Below are positions 1-9,991 of a stretch of 64,000 bases of DNA, piece by piece; within the stretch, counting starts at the first letter, position 1, and the number at the start of each line of letters is the position of its first letter. The stretch is from NCBI RefSeq assembly GCF_007990505.1, contig NZ_AP019822.1, positions 124,001 through 188,000 on the forward strand. The letters are read 5' to 3'. The notes beneath the pieces are model-generated. The model was not told the origin of the DNA, made no database searches, and was given only the letters and a program-made list of their open reading frames with translations. The translations under genes and the position numbers were made by a program. This DNA comes from Pseudoleptotrichia goodfellowii. Its GTDB lineage: Bacteria > Fusobacteriota > Fusobacteriia > Fusobacteriales > Leptotrichiaceae.

Positions 1-3000
1 TTTGAAAATGTGAATATAAATGAGCAGTTGGGACAATATGTCCCGTTGGATATGATAAAAGCAAAAAAAGGACTGCTCAACGGAACTCTTAACCTGAGTG
101 ACGGAAATCCTGAAAAAAAAATAAGAGCCACAGGAAGGCTCACAGTAAAAAACGGGACACTTTCTTATGATGATTATGAGGGATATATTGAAAATGCAGA
201 CGCTGTAATTGATATGAAAGGAAATGTTATAACTGTAGATGCCGTGAAAATGTTTAATAATGATCCTTTGACTTTTAAACTGAATGCCGATATTGACGAA
301 GGAAAATTAAACATAAAACTGAATGCCGTAAATACTCCTTTTGAAGAAATTTCAAGATACAAACTTCTGAAAGATGTAAAAGCTACAGGAAATGTAACGG
401 GAAATCTGAATGCCGATGTAAATACAAAAACAAAAGAAACAACATTGGACGGTAAATTTTTATCTCCCGGTATAAAACTGGGAGGATATAATTTCAGAGA
501 TATTAAAACCGGAATTACAATGAATAAAGATCAGATTTTAACAGTTGAAAATACAAGTTTTAATTTTGACGAAACTATAGGCGGCTTTAAAATAAAAGAT
601 TATGTAAGCAGCAAAAAATTCGTGTATAATGTAAAAGAAAAAAACGGCAACGGAGATTATACTATCTCAAACAGAGGTTCCGATTATGAAATTGCCGAAA
701 TAAACGGGACGGCAAAAATAGATAAAAACAATACAATAACAGGAAATTTCAATTCTAACAAAATAGACGGAAATTTTGTAATAGAGCCTTCCAAAAAACT
801 GATGACTGTAAATGCCGACGGAAAAGATTATGTTGCGGTAAAATATGGAGGACAGACATACGAAGTAAATCCCGATGTAAAAAATCTTGTGCTTAATTTC
901 GGAGAAAAAAATATACTGGAATCGGGAATGATAAATGCAAAACTTAAAGGCGGACAAAATAAATATTTTGACAGCATAAATGCAAAAATAGATATAAATA
1001 AAGGAGCATACAACGTAAATGCCGATATAAATACAGGCGGACAGACGATACATGCCAAAGGTACAACTACAAAGGAAATGTATCATTCATATACGATTAC
1101 ATCTGCAGGAAAATCGACTTTTGATGCAGCAAAATTATTAAGACAATACGGATATGATCTGAAAGGTCTTGATACAGCCAAACTGCCTATAGTGTTGAAT
1201 GCACATATAAGCGGAAAAACCGACAGCTTGGGTGGGACATATAATATATACAGCCCTTTCGGTCGTTATATTGTAGAGTATGAAAAATTGCACGCTAAGG
1301 GAAAAATAAGAAATTTGCTAAGTCTAAACTTAGACGTAAATGCTACAATGGAAGAACTGTGGTTAGGATACCAGAGATTTAAAAATGTTACAGGAGAGCT
1401 GGATATAAGAAATAATATTTTAAATATTGTCGATGTTCATAACGGAAAATTAAATGCAAAAGGACAATATAATTTAAAAACAGGAAAAATGAATATAAAT
1501 TCCGATTTAAATGATTATGTTCTTTACAATACTTCCAAACCTGAAGTCAATGTCTATGTAGACAGTATGACAATGAATCTTGACGGAAAACTTGACAATC
1601 TTTCGGGAAATATAACTTTAAATCCTGCAAAAACAACTATAAATTCTCAATATATAGGCAATACAAAAGGTATTATAGATATAAAAAACAGTGTTCTCAG
1701 TTTCAGAGATTTCGGATTGAGAGAAAACAGTGTTCAGGGGACATACGATTTGAAAACGGGACTTGCTGATATATCTCTTAATTTAAATGAACCTGATGTA
1801 CCTAAACTCTTTGAATTTAAAGATCTGACATTCGGAACTTTTTCGGTTTTAAATTTAAAAGGGGATTTGAACAAATTTGATTTGACCGGAAAGATAATTT
1901 TTGATAATATAAGTTATAAGGGATTCAAATTACCTCAAGTTGCAACTCAAATGGAATATTCTGACGGAAATGTAGACAAACTCTTTAAATACGGTACATT
2001 TGATATAGAAGAGTTTATACTTCTCGGAGATAACGGCGAAGAACTGTTTAAAACAAATACTAAGTTTGATTTGGAAAATATAGATATAGATTATAAACTG
2101 GAAAATCAGAAATTTACTTTGGATTCGGTTCAGGATTTGAAAGAAAAAGGATATAGCGGAGATATTGATTTAAACTTTATTTTTAAAGGAAGACCTGAAG
2201 ATTTCTTTACCGATGTGAAAATAGATTCTGAAAAGCTGGTACTTGGAGGCTTTCCTGTAAATAATCTTGATATAGATATTCAGGCTAATAATAAAGGACT
2301 TAATATCGGACAGTTTTATCTTGAATATGAAAACAACCCTTTACTTGTAAACGGTTATCTGGATTTTATGCCGATAAAATATAATATGTCCGTTTTGGCA
2401 AAAGACTTTAATCTGGCATTTTTAGGAGTGGGTAAAGATATAGAAAAAGCAAGCGGAATTGCCAATATAGATATTCTGTTTTCAAACGAACAGACTACAG
2501 GAAAAATACTGCTGGATAATTTTTACTATAAAACAAAAGATAAACTTACAAATGTCGAGAATATAAATGCTGACATAAATGTTATGAACAGAAAACTTAA
2601 TATTAACCGTCTTGACGGAGGATATAACGGAGGAACTTTTAAAGTCGAAGGAGATCTTGATGTTCCTGGTGTTCCGGCCGACTTTATGAGAACTAAAAGG
2701 CTCGAGTTGGGGAAATTCGAGTTAAATGCCGACTTGAATAGAGTAGGAGTGAGATACGGAAAAGATATAGATCTTGTTTTAAGTGGAGATGTTAAATTTA
2801 CCGAAAATAATTTATTCGGTAATCTGACTGTAAATTCGGGCGAAATAAGAGCAATACCGAGTTTCGGAGGCGATAAAAGCGAAAACCTTTCTGCCGAAGC
2901 TCAGGAAAAGAAATTAAAAGAAAAAACAATAGTGGAAGGTATAGTAGAAGAAGTAATAGATAAAATTGTAAAACAATATACTGTAGATATAAATTTGCAG

Positions 3001-3933
3001 TCAACGGGAGATTTGAAATTAAATATTCCGAGTATAAGTGTGGCAAATATAAGTTTACTTAAAAATATAAAAGGAGATGTAGTCGGAGGAAGTAGAATTT
3101 TCTATGATGCCGGAGATGTAAATCTTTTAGGAAGTTATACATTGAAAAAAGGATCGTTTGTACTCAATAATAATAAATTTAATTTGAAAAATGTGGAAAT
3201 AAGATTTACAGATCCGTTGGCTAAAATGTCGGAATTGAATCCTTTTATAGTTTTTGAAGCAAGTTCAAATATAAAGGGTGAAAGAATAGAAATTTCCATG
3301 AACAGCTACTTAAAAGAGGCGAATTTGACTTTTAAATCCGAATCGGGTCTTACAAAGGAACAAATTTTATCATTGCTCGCTTTTAACGAAACAGGAAAAA
3401 CAGGCGATAATCCTAACGGCTCGACACAAACCGAAACAGCATTAATAGGCTCTGCATTAAATCTTGCATTAAATCAGTTGATTTTTTCTCCGGTAACTGA
3501 TAAAATTGGGGAGACGTTGGGACTTACAAATGTATCTGTAAAAACCGATTTCAAAAAGTCGGAAGGTACAGGAAAATATAGCGGAGCGACTACTTTATAT
3601 ATACAGGACAATATATACAAAGATAAATTATTCTGGAATCTTGAAGTGAAGTTTCCTTTCCAGGCAAAAGAAAAAGAAACTAATAATTCCAATCCTTTGG
3701 GATATAATGCGTGGGTAAATTATAATGTTGCTGAAGGACTTGAATTAAGACTCGGAGGAGAAACGGTTACTAAGAGAAATAAAGATTACATAAATAACGG
3801 TGCAAGTATAAAAAACATAAAAAATGAAATGAATTACTATGTCGGTGTTGATTTTTCAGCAAGAGCCGATACATTCAGAGATTTGATAAGAAAAATATTC
3901 CGTAAAAAGAAATTAGATATTTTAACTAAATAA
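1..3933 (+). CDS. tamB: TamB-like translocation and assembly module protein, 5' end outside window
   Basis: The frame is open from base 1, so the gene begins upstream of the window and the GTG at 10 is not a real start. What is visible is over 1300 residues of repetitive beta-strand-rich sequence (alternating short hydrophobic strands with N, D and G), ending in the conserved TamB/DUF490 C-terminal region, where a ...GSYTLKKGSFVLNN segment precedes a stretch on local beta strands. TamB spans the periplasm from the inner membrane and works with Omp85 proteins in outer-membrane assembly or phospholipid transport. It lies 15 bases upstream of bamA, the usual pairing of TamB with an Omp85 gene, and is probably co-transcribed with it. 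Family assignment is firm; the exact cargo is not shown. Confidence 0.88.
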   Translation, partial: FENVNINEQLGQYVPLDMIKAKKGLLNGTLNLSDGNPEKKIRATGRLTVKNGTLSYDDYEGYIENADAVIDMKGNVITVDAVKMFNNDPLTFKLNADIDEGKLNIKLNAVNTPFEEISRYKLLKDVKATGNVTGNLNADVNTKTKETTLDGKFLSPGIKLGGYNFRDIKTGITMNKDQILTVENTSFNFDETIGGFKIKDYVSSKKFVYNVKEKNGNGDYTISNRGSDYEIAEINGTAKIDKNNTITGNFNSNKIDGNFVIEPSKKLMTVNADGKDYVAVKYGGQTYEVNPDVKNLVLNFGEKNILESGMINAKLKGGQNKYFDSINAKIDINKGAYNVNADINTGGQTIHAKGTTTKEMYHSYTITSAGKSTFDAAKLLRQYGYDLKGLDTAKLPIVLNAHISGKTDSLGGTYNIYSPFGRYIVEYEKLHAKGKIRNLLSLNLDVNATMEELWLGYQRFKNVTGELDIRNNILNIVDVHNGKLNAKGQYNLKTGKMNINSDLNDYVLYNTSKPEVNVYVDSMTMNLDGKLDNLSGNITLNPAKTTINSQYIGNTKGIIDIKNSVLSFRDFGLRENSVQGTYDLKTGLADISLNLNEPDVPKLFEFKDLTFGTFSVLNLKGDLNKFDLTGKIIFDNISYKGFKLPQVATQMEYSDGNVDKLFKYGTFDIEEFILLGDNGEELFKTNTKFDLENIDIDYKLENQKFTLDSVQDLKEKGYSGDIDLNFIFKGRPEDFFTDVKIDSEKLVLGGFPVNNLDIDIQANNKGLNIGQFYLEYENNPLLVNGYLDFMPIKYNMSVLAKDFNLAFLGVGKDIEKASGIANIDILFSNEQTTGKILLDNFYYKTKDKLTNVENINADINVMNRKLNINRLDGGYNGGTFKVEGDLDVPGVPADFMRTKRLELGKFELNADLNRVGVRYGKDIDLVLSGDVKFTENNLFGNLTVNSGEIRAIPSFGGDKSENLSAEAQEKKLKEKTIVEGIVEEVIDKIVKQYTVDINLQSTGDLKLNIPSISVANISLLKNIKGDVVGGSRIFYDAGDVNLLGSYTLKKGSFVLNNNKFNLKNVEIRFTDPLAKMSELNPFIVFEASSNIKGERIEISMNSYLKEANLTFKSESGLTKEQILSLLAFNETGKTGDNPNGSTQTETALIGSALNLALNQLIFSPVTDKIGETLGLTNVSVKTDFKKSEGTGKYSGATTLYIQDNIYKDKLFWNLEVKFPFQAKEKETNNSNPLGYNAWVNYNVAEGLELRLGGETVTKRNKDYINNGASIKNIKNEMNYYVGVDFSARADTFRDLIRKIFRKKKLDILTK

Positions 3934-3948
3934 TTCAGGGAGGAAATA

Positions 3949-6018
3949 ATGAAAAGAAAAATTTACGCTTTAATAGTAACAGCTGCACTATTTTTGTCGG
4001 TAAACGGGTTAGTAATGGCTGAAGGTAAAGATTTGAGAGTGGGGACTATACAATTTTCACATTTGAATCAGTTGCCCGAAGACTTTCTTATGGAGAAATT
4101 ACCTGTAAAATCGGGAGAAACATATTCGAATAAAAGTTTGAGTGACATATATCTGGCTTTGAAAAGACTGAGCTATATCTCAAATGTAAATGTATATCCT
4201 AAAGTTGAAGGAGATACTGTAAATCTTGTAATAGAAGTAGATGAAGCGGGGAACGCTCTTGAGCTTGCTCAAAGAGAAGAATCTGCTCAGGATTTGAGTG
4301 TGAAAACGGAATTTAAAGTATCAAGTGTTGATATATCGGGTATAAAAACTCTTAATAAAGAAGATTTTTTGAAGGATATACCGGTTAAAGTGGGAGAATA
4401 CTTTACTCCTCAGGATGCTATAAATGGAGCTGCAAAAATTTTCCAATCGGGATATTTTTCAAGTGTAGATCCTAAAGTTGACAGAAAAACAGACAATACT
4501 ATTTCCATATTATATGTAGTGGAAGAAAATCCGGCAGTACAAAATGTTACAATAAAAGGAAATACATTATTTACTCAGGATGAGTTGGTTAAAGCTTTAG
4601 GATTAAAGCAGGGAGAAGTGTTAAACGGAAATCTTCTTGATCCGGACAGAAACGGAATTATAAGACATTACAGTCAGGCAGGATACTCTCTTGCGAGAAT
4701 AGAAACAATAGCAGTAAGTCCTTCGGGGGATATTAACATAGAATTGACAGAAGGAATAGTGGATTCGGTTTCATTTAAAAAAGTATCTTCCAAAAAAGAT
4801 AATGAAAGAACGAGTGAATCTTCAGCTAATTTGAGAACAAAGCCTTATGTGTTTGAAAGATCTCAGGCTGTAAAACCGGGTGAAGTTTTTGAAACTAAAA
4901 ATGTAGAAGCTACTATAAGAGAACTTTACAGAACAGGTGTATTTACATCAATAGAACCTGTATTAAGCGGAAAAGAAAATGATCCTAATGCGAGAGTAGT
5001 AGAATTTCTTGTAGAAGAAAGACCTACAACTACTATAAACGGAAGTATATCTTACGGTACATCTGTAGGACTTGTAGGAGGAATTAAACTTTCAGACTCG
5101 AACTTCCTTGGAAAAGGACAGGAAGCCGCTTTCAATATAGAAGCATCAAATAAAGGAGATAAAACTGTTGAATTAAGTTTATTTGATCCTTGGATAAGAG
5201 GTACGGAACGTGTTCAGGGCGGAGGCTCCATATACTGGAAAGAAAGTGTTGACGACGATGCTGCATCAAATGAAGTTGAAAAAGTTAGAAAAATCGGTAC
5301 AAGATGGACTATAGGAAAAGGATTGAATGATAAAATATTTGTAAGAGGTTCGTTAAGATTTGATCATTATAAAGAGATTTTAGGGTCTAAAGAAATTAAC
5401 GATAAATATAATCTTGTAGCAGTTTCTCCGACACTTGTATATGATTCGAGAGACAATGCTTTCGCACCGACTAAAGGTATTTATTCTACATTGTCTTATG
5501 AATTCGGAGATTTGATAAGAGATTCAAGAAAATACAGTCAGTTTGAAGCTGATTTGAGAGGCTACCACAGAACATTCTTCAAAGATAAAAACGTAATGGC
5601 ATATAGAGTAGTTTGGGGATCCACAGGAAGCGGAACTCCCGAAGCATTGAGATTCAGTATAGGAGGAGCCGAAACATTAAGAGGATATGATTACGGTAAA
5701 TATGACGGATTTAATAAATTTCATGCAACAATAGAAAACAGAACACAAGTTAATAAATATATTCAATTAGTGGCATTTTTCGATATAGGTAATGCATGGC
5801 AGAATGTTACTACTGTAAACGGTAAAAAAGTATACTCTCCTAACAGAAAAGATGCAAACGGATTTAAGGATCTTAAAAAAGGTGTAGGAATCGGAGTAAG
5901 ATTAAACACACCTATCGGACCATTAAGATTTGATTACGGTTGGCCTCTTGATCCTGAAGAAAAAGGCGGAAAGAAAACAGGAGGAAAATTCTACTTCAGT
6001 TTCGGTCAGACATTCTAG
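3949..6018 (+). CDS. bamA: Outer-membrane protein assembly factor BamA (Omp85)
   Basis: The 689-residue protein has a signal peptide (residues 1-25, cleavage near VMAEG), several POTRA repeats over about residues 25-360, and a C-terminal 16-strand type barrel. The barrel contains the ETLRGYDYG motif, equivalent to the VRGF/Y loop of Omp85 proteins, and ends in phenylalanine, as outer-membrane barrels do. The ATG at 3949 has a GGGAGG ribosome site upstream. BamA inserts beta-barrel proteins into the outer membrane. It is shorter than the roughly 800-residue proteobacterial protein, so one POTRA domain may be missing or divergent. It sits between tamB and lpxD; no skp/ompH gene is present between bamA and lpxD here. 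Confidence 0.95.
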   Translation: MKRKIYALIVTAALFLSVNGLVMAEGKDLRVGTIQFSHLNQLPEDFLMEKLPVKSGETYSNKSLSDIYLALKRLSYISNVNVYPKVEGDTVNLVIEVDEAGNALELAQREESAQDLSVKTEFKVSSVDISGIKTLNKEDFLKDIPVKVGEYFTPQDAINGAAKIFQSGYFSSVDPKVDRKTDNTISILYVVEENPAVQNVTIKGNTLFTQDELVKALGLKQGEVLNGNLLDPDRNGIIRHYSQAGYSLARIETIAVSPSGDINIELTEGIVDSVSFKKVSSKKDNERTSESSANLRTKPYVFERSQAVKPGEVFETKNVEATIRELYRTGVFTSIEPVLSGKENDPNARVVEFLVEERPTTTINGSISYGTSVGLVGGIKLSDSNFLGKGQEAAFNIEASNKGDKTVELSLFDPWIRGTERVQGGGSIYWKESVDDDAASNEVEKVRKIGTRWTIGKGLNDKIFVRGSLRFDHYKEILGSKEINDKYNLVAVSPTLVYDSRDNAFAPTKGIYSTLSYEFGDLIRDSRKYSQFEADLRGYHRTFFKDKNVMAYRVVWGSTGSGTPEALRFSIGGAETLRGYDYGKYDGFNKFHATIENRTQVNKYIQLVAFFDIGNAWQNVTTVNGKKVYSPNRKDANGFKDLKKGVGIGVRLNTPIGPLRFDYGWPLDPEEKGGKKTGGKFYFSFGQTF

Positions 6019-6081
6019 TATAAATTTCACAGTCTGAACAGTTGAAAGTAAAATATACCGTTTTTAAGGAGTTGTTTCGAT

Positions 6082-7086
6082 ATGTATAATATTAAAGATG
6101 TAGCAAAATTAATAAATGGTGATATAAAAGGGAATGATAGTCTGAGTTTTATCGGGCTATCCCCTTTTTTTCAAGCAAAAGAAAATGAAATTACTTTTGC
6201 AGCCGATGAGAAAATGTTGAAAAAAATAGAAGAGTGTAAAGCAGGAGCGGTTATTGTTCCTTTTGTTGAAGGATTGCCCGAAAATAAAACTTATATAGTT
6301 GTAAAAAATAATCCGAGAGAATTGATGCCTATTCTTCTTAGTTATTTTAAACCCGAGATAAAACCCTTTGAAAAATCAAGAGAAGATTCTGCACAAATTA
6401 GTGAAGGTGCAAATATATCTCCGATAAATACTTACATCGGTCATAATGTGAAAATAGGTAAAAATACTGTAGTCTATCCTAATGTTTCCATATTTGAAGG
6501 AGCTGAAATAGGAGATAACTGTATTATTTACTCCAATGTTACAATAAGAGAGTTTACGAAAATAGGAAACGGATCTATAATACAGCCAGGGGCAGTTATA
6601 GGATCGGACGGATTCGGATTTATAAAAGTAAACGGAAATAATGTGAAAATCGAGCAGATAGGAAAAGTTATAATAGAAGAAGAAGTCGAAATAGGTGCAA
6701 ATACCTGTGTAGACAGAGGTACTATAGGGGATACGGTTATAAAAAAAGGAACTAAAATAGATAATCTTGTCCACATAGCTCACAATGATATAATCGGAGA
6801 AAATTGCTTTATTGTAGCACAGACGGGTATTTCTGGAAGCGTAGAAGTAGGTAATAATACTACTCTTGCAGGACAGGTCGGAGTAGCAGGGCATCTGAAA
6901 ATAGGAAATAATGTTGTAATTGCTGCAAGATCGGGAGTTACAAATAATGTTCCCGACGGAAAACAAATGTCGGGATATCCTTTGAGAGATCATATGGAAG
7001 ATTTGAGAATAAAAATGGCAATGGGAAAAGTTCCCGAATTGGTTAAAAAGTTCAGAAAATTTGAAAAAGAAATGGGAAAAGACTGA
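6082..7086 (+). CDS. lpxD: UDP-3-O-acylglucosamine N-acyltransferase LpxD
   Basis: This 334-residue enzyme adds the second acyl chain in lipid A synthesis, in the cytoplasm. An N-terminal uridine-binding domain (about residues 1-100) is followed by a left-handed beta helix of hexapeptide repeats (residues 110-290, many [IV]G-x4 units such as IGHNVKIGKNTVVYPNVSIF). The helix contains the catalytic histidine region VHIAHNDIIGENC. AAGGAG lies 9 bases before the ATG. The gene follows bamA by 63 bases and probably belongs to the same outer-membrane operon. It implies that the organism makes lipopolysaccharide. Confidence 0.95.
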   Translation: MYNIKDVAKLINGDIKGNDSLSFIGLSPFFQAKENEITFAADEKMLKKIEECKAGAVIVPFVEGLPENKTYIVVKNNPRELMPILLSYFKPEIKPFEKSREDSAQISEGANISPINTYIGHNVKIGKNTVVYPNVSIFEGAEIGDNCIIYSNVTIREFTKIGNGSIIQPGAVIGSDGFGFIKVNGNNVKIEQIGKVIIEEEVEIGANTCVDRGTIGDTVIKKGTKIDNLVHIAHNDIIGENCFIVAQTGISGSVEVGNNTTLAGQVGVAGHLKIGNNVVIAARSGVTNNVPDGKQMSGYPLRDHMEDLRIKMAMGKVPELVKKFRKFEKEMGKD

Positions 7087-7165
7087 TTTAGTAAAAGTAA
7101 TGTTGAAATTTTTATGTATATATAAAATGTTTGGAAAAGACATTACAGTTATAAATTAATTATGC

Positions 7166-7194
7166 TTGACTTGTTATTTTAAATAATGTAAAAT
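7166..7194 (+). promoter_or_regulatory. Sigma-70-type promoter for the lipoprotein gene
   Basis: TTGACT (7166-7171) and TAAAAT (7189-7194) are separated by 17 bases, 35 bases upstream of the lipoprotein start. It is the first recognisable promoter after lpxD, where no clear terminator is seen. Confidence 0.65.
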
Positions 7195-7228
7195 TAAATA
7201 ATAAAATATAAAAGATAGGAGCCGGGAA

Positions 7229-7870
7229 ATGAAGAAATTGTTATTGGGCGTTTTGATGTTTATTTTGGTGATCAGTTGCGGTGAAAAACCTGAAACTGTA
7301 GTATCAAAATTTATAGACAATATAAAAGAAAAAAAGTTTGATGAAGCTTCAAAATATTCCGTAAATAAAGATTTTAGAAAAGATTTGAAATTGGAATATA
7401 ATAATAAAATGCAGCAGCTTTTTTTTGAAACTCTATTTGAAAATATCAAATATGAAATAGTAGGTAAAGAAAAACAGGGAGATATGACAATAGTTACAGT
7501 TTCGGTTGAGAATGTAGATGTTCAGAAAGTATTTTTAATGATATATCAGGCATTATTAAAAGATACATTTTCTGAAAACAGTGCACCGAATATAGAAGAT
7601 GAATTTAAAAAAATACTTGAGTCAAAAGATGTACCGAAACAGAAAAATACTACAAAATTTGTAGTTGTAAAAACAAAAGAAGGAAACAAAGTAAATGTAA
7701 CAGCTGAAAATATAGATGTATTGTTCGGGAAAATAAATACAACGTTCTCCAATTTGAATACTTTGGGAGCGGATACTGATGATGAAAATGATACACAGGT
7801 TCGTCAGGAAGGACCGAGTGCAGGGAAAGATCAGAAATTGACCGAGCCGAAGTTGGATAATAATAAGTAA
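7229..7870 (+). CDS. Predicted lipoprotein of unknown function
   Basis: The 213-residue product starts with a short hydrophobic signal ending in LVISCGEKPE, a clear lipobox with the lipidated cysteine at about residue 17. The mature part is charged and begins with a segment (ETVVSKFIDNIKEKKFDEAS) that looks like the helical start of DUF4878/NTF2-like lipoproteins. The C-terminal 40 residues are low-complexity and hydrophilic (DTDDENDTQVRQEGP). It has its own promoter and is followed by a hairpin repeat. I do not recognise a specific function; an envelope-associated role is inferred only from the lipobox. Confidence 0.8.
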   Translation: MKKLLLGVLMFILVISCGEKPETVVSKFIDNIKEKKFDEASKYSVNKDFRKDLKLEYNNKMQQLFFETLFENIKYEIVGKEKQGDMTIVTVSVENVDVQKVFLMIYQALLKDTFSENSAPNIEDEFKKILESKDVPKQKNTTKFVVVKTKEGNKVNVTAENIDVLFGKINTTFSNLNTLGADTDDENDTQVRQEGPSAGKDQKLTEPKLDNNK

Positions 7871-7876
7871 TGCAAT

Positions 7877-7960
7877 AAATGAGGATTGTTGTTATCCTCA
7901 TACTCCCGCCGTTTATGCAGTTTTTTGACTGTGTTGATCACGAGAATGCGGGAGTTTTTT
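7877..7960 (+). repeat. Dispersed palindromic repeat, copy 1, also a likely terminator
   Basis: GAGGAT (7881-7886) pairs with ATCCTC (7894-7899), and ACTCCCGC (7902-7909) pairs with GCGGGAGT (7948-7955) across a 38-base loop, followed by six T residues. The ends and the order of the two hairpins match an inverted copy at 9902-9980. Downstream of the lipoprotein gene it can act as a terminator. Confidence 0.7.
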
Positions 7961-7986
7961 GATAAAAAATAAGAAAAGGATGGAAA

Positions 7987-8931
7987 ATGAAAGAGAAATC
8001 AAAATTAATAAGGGGCACAAGTAAATGTGCAAGATTTTTTGTTTGCGATACCACACAAATTGTGCAGGAAAGTAAAGATATACATAATCTAGATCCTGTT
8101 GCGACAACATTATTCGGAAAACTTCTCACAATAACTGCAATTATGGGGAAAGATTTAAAAGGAGAAAACGATCTGATTACTTTAAGAGTGTCGGGAGACG
8201 GTCCTTATGGCAGTATGCTTGCCACGGGAAATAAAAAAGGCGAAGTAAAAGGATATACAGGAACATTGGAAGAAGAAAAACTGAATAAAATAATAAATGA
8301 AAAAGGTAAATTTATAACTGATGAGACCGGACAAGTGAGATTTTTAGGGAACGGAACTTTGCAGGTAATAAAAGATATGGGATTAAAAGAGCCTTTTGTA
8401 GGATTGACACAGCTCGACGGAGAAGATATTGCCGATACGATGGCTCATTATTTTCTGATTTCCGAGCAGATAAAATCGGTAGTTACTTTAGGAGTAAAAC
8501 TTACTGCCAACGGTAATGTGAAAAAAGCCGGAGGGTATGTCGTTCAGCTGCTTCCGGGAGTGGAAGAAAGGTTTATAGATAAACTGGAAGATAAATTAAG
8601 ACAAATAAGAAGTATTACTGAACTTCTTTCGGGAGGATTTTCTCCTGAAAGAATTGTCGAACTTCTATATGAAGATATATCGGCTGTTGAAGATGAAGCG
8701 GAAATGTCCGGAGCTCATGTTAAAAAATATGTTGAAGATTATGAAATCCTCGAAGAATCAACATTGGAATATAAATGCAACTGTACAAAAGAAAAATTTT
8801 ATAAAGGAATAATTACTTTAGGAAAAAAAGAAATAAATCAGATACTTGAAGAAGAAGGAAAAATTCAGGTAGAATGTCATTTCTGCGGTAAAAAATATAC
8901 ATTTGAAAAAGATGATTTTAAAAATATGTAA
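7987..8931 (+). CDS. hslO: Redox-regulated chaperone Hsp33
   Basis: At 314 residues it is close to the usual Hsp33 length. The C-terminal zinc-binding redox switch is complete: CNC in YKCNCTKEKF and CHFC in VECHFCGKKY give the CxC...CxxC pattern. N-terminal family motifs are also seen (DGPYG around residues 70-75, a GGYVVQLLPG segment in the middle). Under oxidative unfolding stress the cysteines release zinc and the protein becomes a holdase in the cytoplasm. The ATG at 7987 has AAAAGGA upstream. It starts a short run with ddl and luxS, though a repeat lies before luxS. Confidence 0.96.
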   Translation: MKEKSKLIRGTSKCARFFVCDTTQIVQESKDIHNLDPVATTLFGKLLTITAIMGKDLKGENDLITLRVSGDGPYGSMLATGNKKGEVKGYTGTLEEEKLNKIINEKGKFITDETGQVRFLGNGTLQVIKDMGLKEPFVGLTQLDGEDIADTMAHYFLISEQIKSVVTLGVKLTANGNVKKAGGYVVQLLPGVEERFIDKLEDKLRQIRSITELLSGGFSPERIVELLYEDISAVEDEAEMSGAHVKKYVEDYEILEESTLEYKCNCTKEKFYKGIITLGKKEINQILEEEGKIQVECHFCGKKYTFEKDDFKNM

Positions 8932-8957
8932 AATAAATTACGAAAGGGATGTTCAGA

Positions 8958-9887
8958 ATGTCTAAATTATTAAAAGTAGGAGTTATAAGCGGAGGAGTGT
9001 CGACCGAAAGAGATGTTTCTCTGAATACAGGAAGGGAAATTGTTAAAAATTTAAATAGAGAGAAATATGAAGTCTTTGACATTGTAATAAATTCTGAAAA
9101 TGAAGTTTTTGAAAAGTTGAAAGATTTAAATTTGGATTTTGTATATATAGCATTACATGGAGCTTTTGGAGAGGACGGAAGGATACAGGCGATTCTTGAA
9201 AGTCTCGGAATAGCTTACGGAGGTCCGGGAGTGATGTCGAGTTCTGTCTGTATGGATAAAGAACTCACGAAAAAAATAGTAGCTACATACGGTGTGAGAG
9301 TAGCAAAAGGATTGAGTGTAAGAAGAGGGGAAACTGCGGATTTTAAAACGATAAGCGAAAAATTGGGAAAAAGAATAATCGTAAAGCCTAATTCAGGAGG
9401 ATCGAGTATAGGAGTAAGCTTCGTAGAAAGCGAAGAACAGTTACAGGAAGCTCTAAAGCTTGTATTTACAATGGATAAGGAAGCTCTTGTAGAAGAAGTT
9501 TTGAGCGGTACTGAAATCAGTGTTCCCGTTATCGACGGAAAAGTATATCCGACACTTAAAATAGAAGCTGTAGCGGGAGAATACTTTGACTATAAGTCTA
9601 AATATTCTGACGGAGGAGCAAGAGAATTTGTATTTGAATTTGAAAAAGAAATACAGCAGGAAATTGATAAATTTGCCTATGACAGCTATTATGCAATGAA
9701 ATGTGAAGGATTTTCCAGAGTGGATTTTATGGTAGTAGGAGATAAGCCTTATTTTATGGAAGTGAATACATTGCCGGGAATGACTGCTGCGAGCCTGCTT
9801 CCCAAAAGTACAGCTTCAAAAGGATACAGTTACAGTGAAACATTGGATTTATTGATAGAGGCTTCAATGAAAGTGGATAGGAAATAA
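8958..9887 (+). CDS. ddl: D-alanine--D-alanine ligase
   Basis: This ATP-grasp enzyme (309 residues) makes the D-Ala-D-Ala dipeptide for peptidoglycan. It has the N-terminal GGVSTERDVSLNTG loop, the HGAFGEDG motif, the KPNSGGSSIGV ATP-grasp segment and the C-terminal RVDFMV...EVNTLPGMT active-site region. An ATG nine bases earlier (8949) is directly against the AAAGGG ribosome site, so the ATG at 8958, nine bases from that site, is chosen as start. It follows hslO by 26 bases. Confidence 0.95.
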   Translation: MSKLLKVGVISGGVSTERDVSLNTGREIVKNLNREKYEVFDIVINSENEVFEKLKDLNLDFVYIALHGAFGEDGRIQAILESLGIAYGGPGVMSSSVCMDKELTKKIVATYGVRVAKGLSVRRGETADFKTISEKLGKRIIVKPNSGGSSIGVSFVESEEQLQEALKLVFTMDKEALVEEVLSGTEISVPVIDGKVYPTLKIEAVAGEYFDYKSKYSDGGAREFVFEFEKEIQQEIDKFAYDSYYAMKCEGFSRVDFMVVGDKPYFMEVNTLPGMTAASLLPKSTASKGYSYSETLDLLIEASMKVDRK

Positions 9888-9901
9888 GATATAAGAAAAT
9901 A

Positions 9902-9980
9902 TCCCCGCATTTTCGGAGTCGACGAAGTCGCGTAGAACGCGGGTAGCGGGAGTATGAGGGCGACAATGAACCCTCATGAA
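9902..9980 (-). repeat. Dispersed palindromic repeat, copy 2 (inverted)
   Basis: Read on the minus strand, this has the same plan as 7877-7960: an ATGAGGG...CCCTCAT hairpin (9954-9959 with 9971-9976), then ACTCCCGC (complement of 9946-9953), a 37-base middle and a GCGGGGA end (9902-9908). The hairpin stems and spacing agree with copy 1, while the middle differs. It lies between ddl and luxS. Confidence 0.65.
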
Positions 9981-9991
9981 AAGAGGAAAGG

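Noticed and set aside
6376-7143. Long leftward open frame opposite lpxD
   Set aside because: It is the mirror of hexapeptide-repeat coding sequence, rich in Y, F, S and C, without a start signal.
7913-8129. Leftward open frames overlapping the repeat and the start of hslO
   Set aside because: They run through the hairpin repeat and the opposite strand of hslO, have no ribosome site and no family motif.
9900-9955. GC-rich stretch before luxS considered as a tRNA or structured RNA gene
   Set aside because: No cloverleaf or T-arm can be built; it is explained as the inverted copy of the palindromic repeat.
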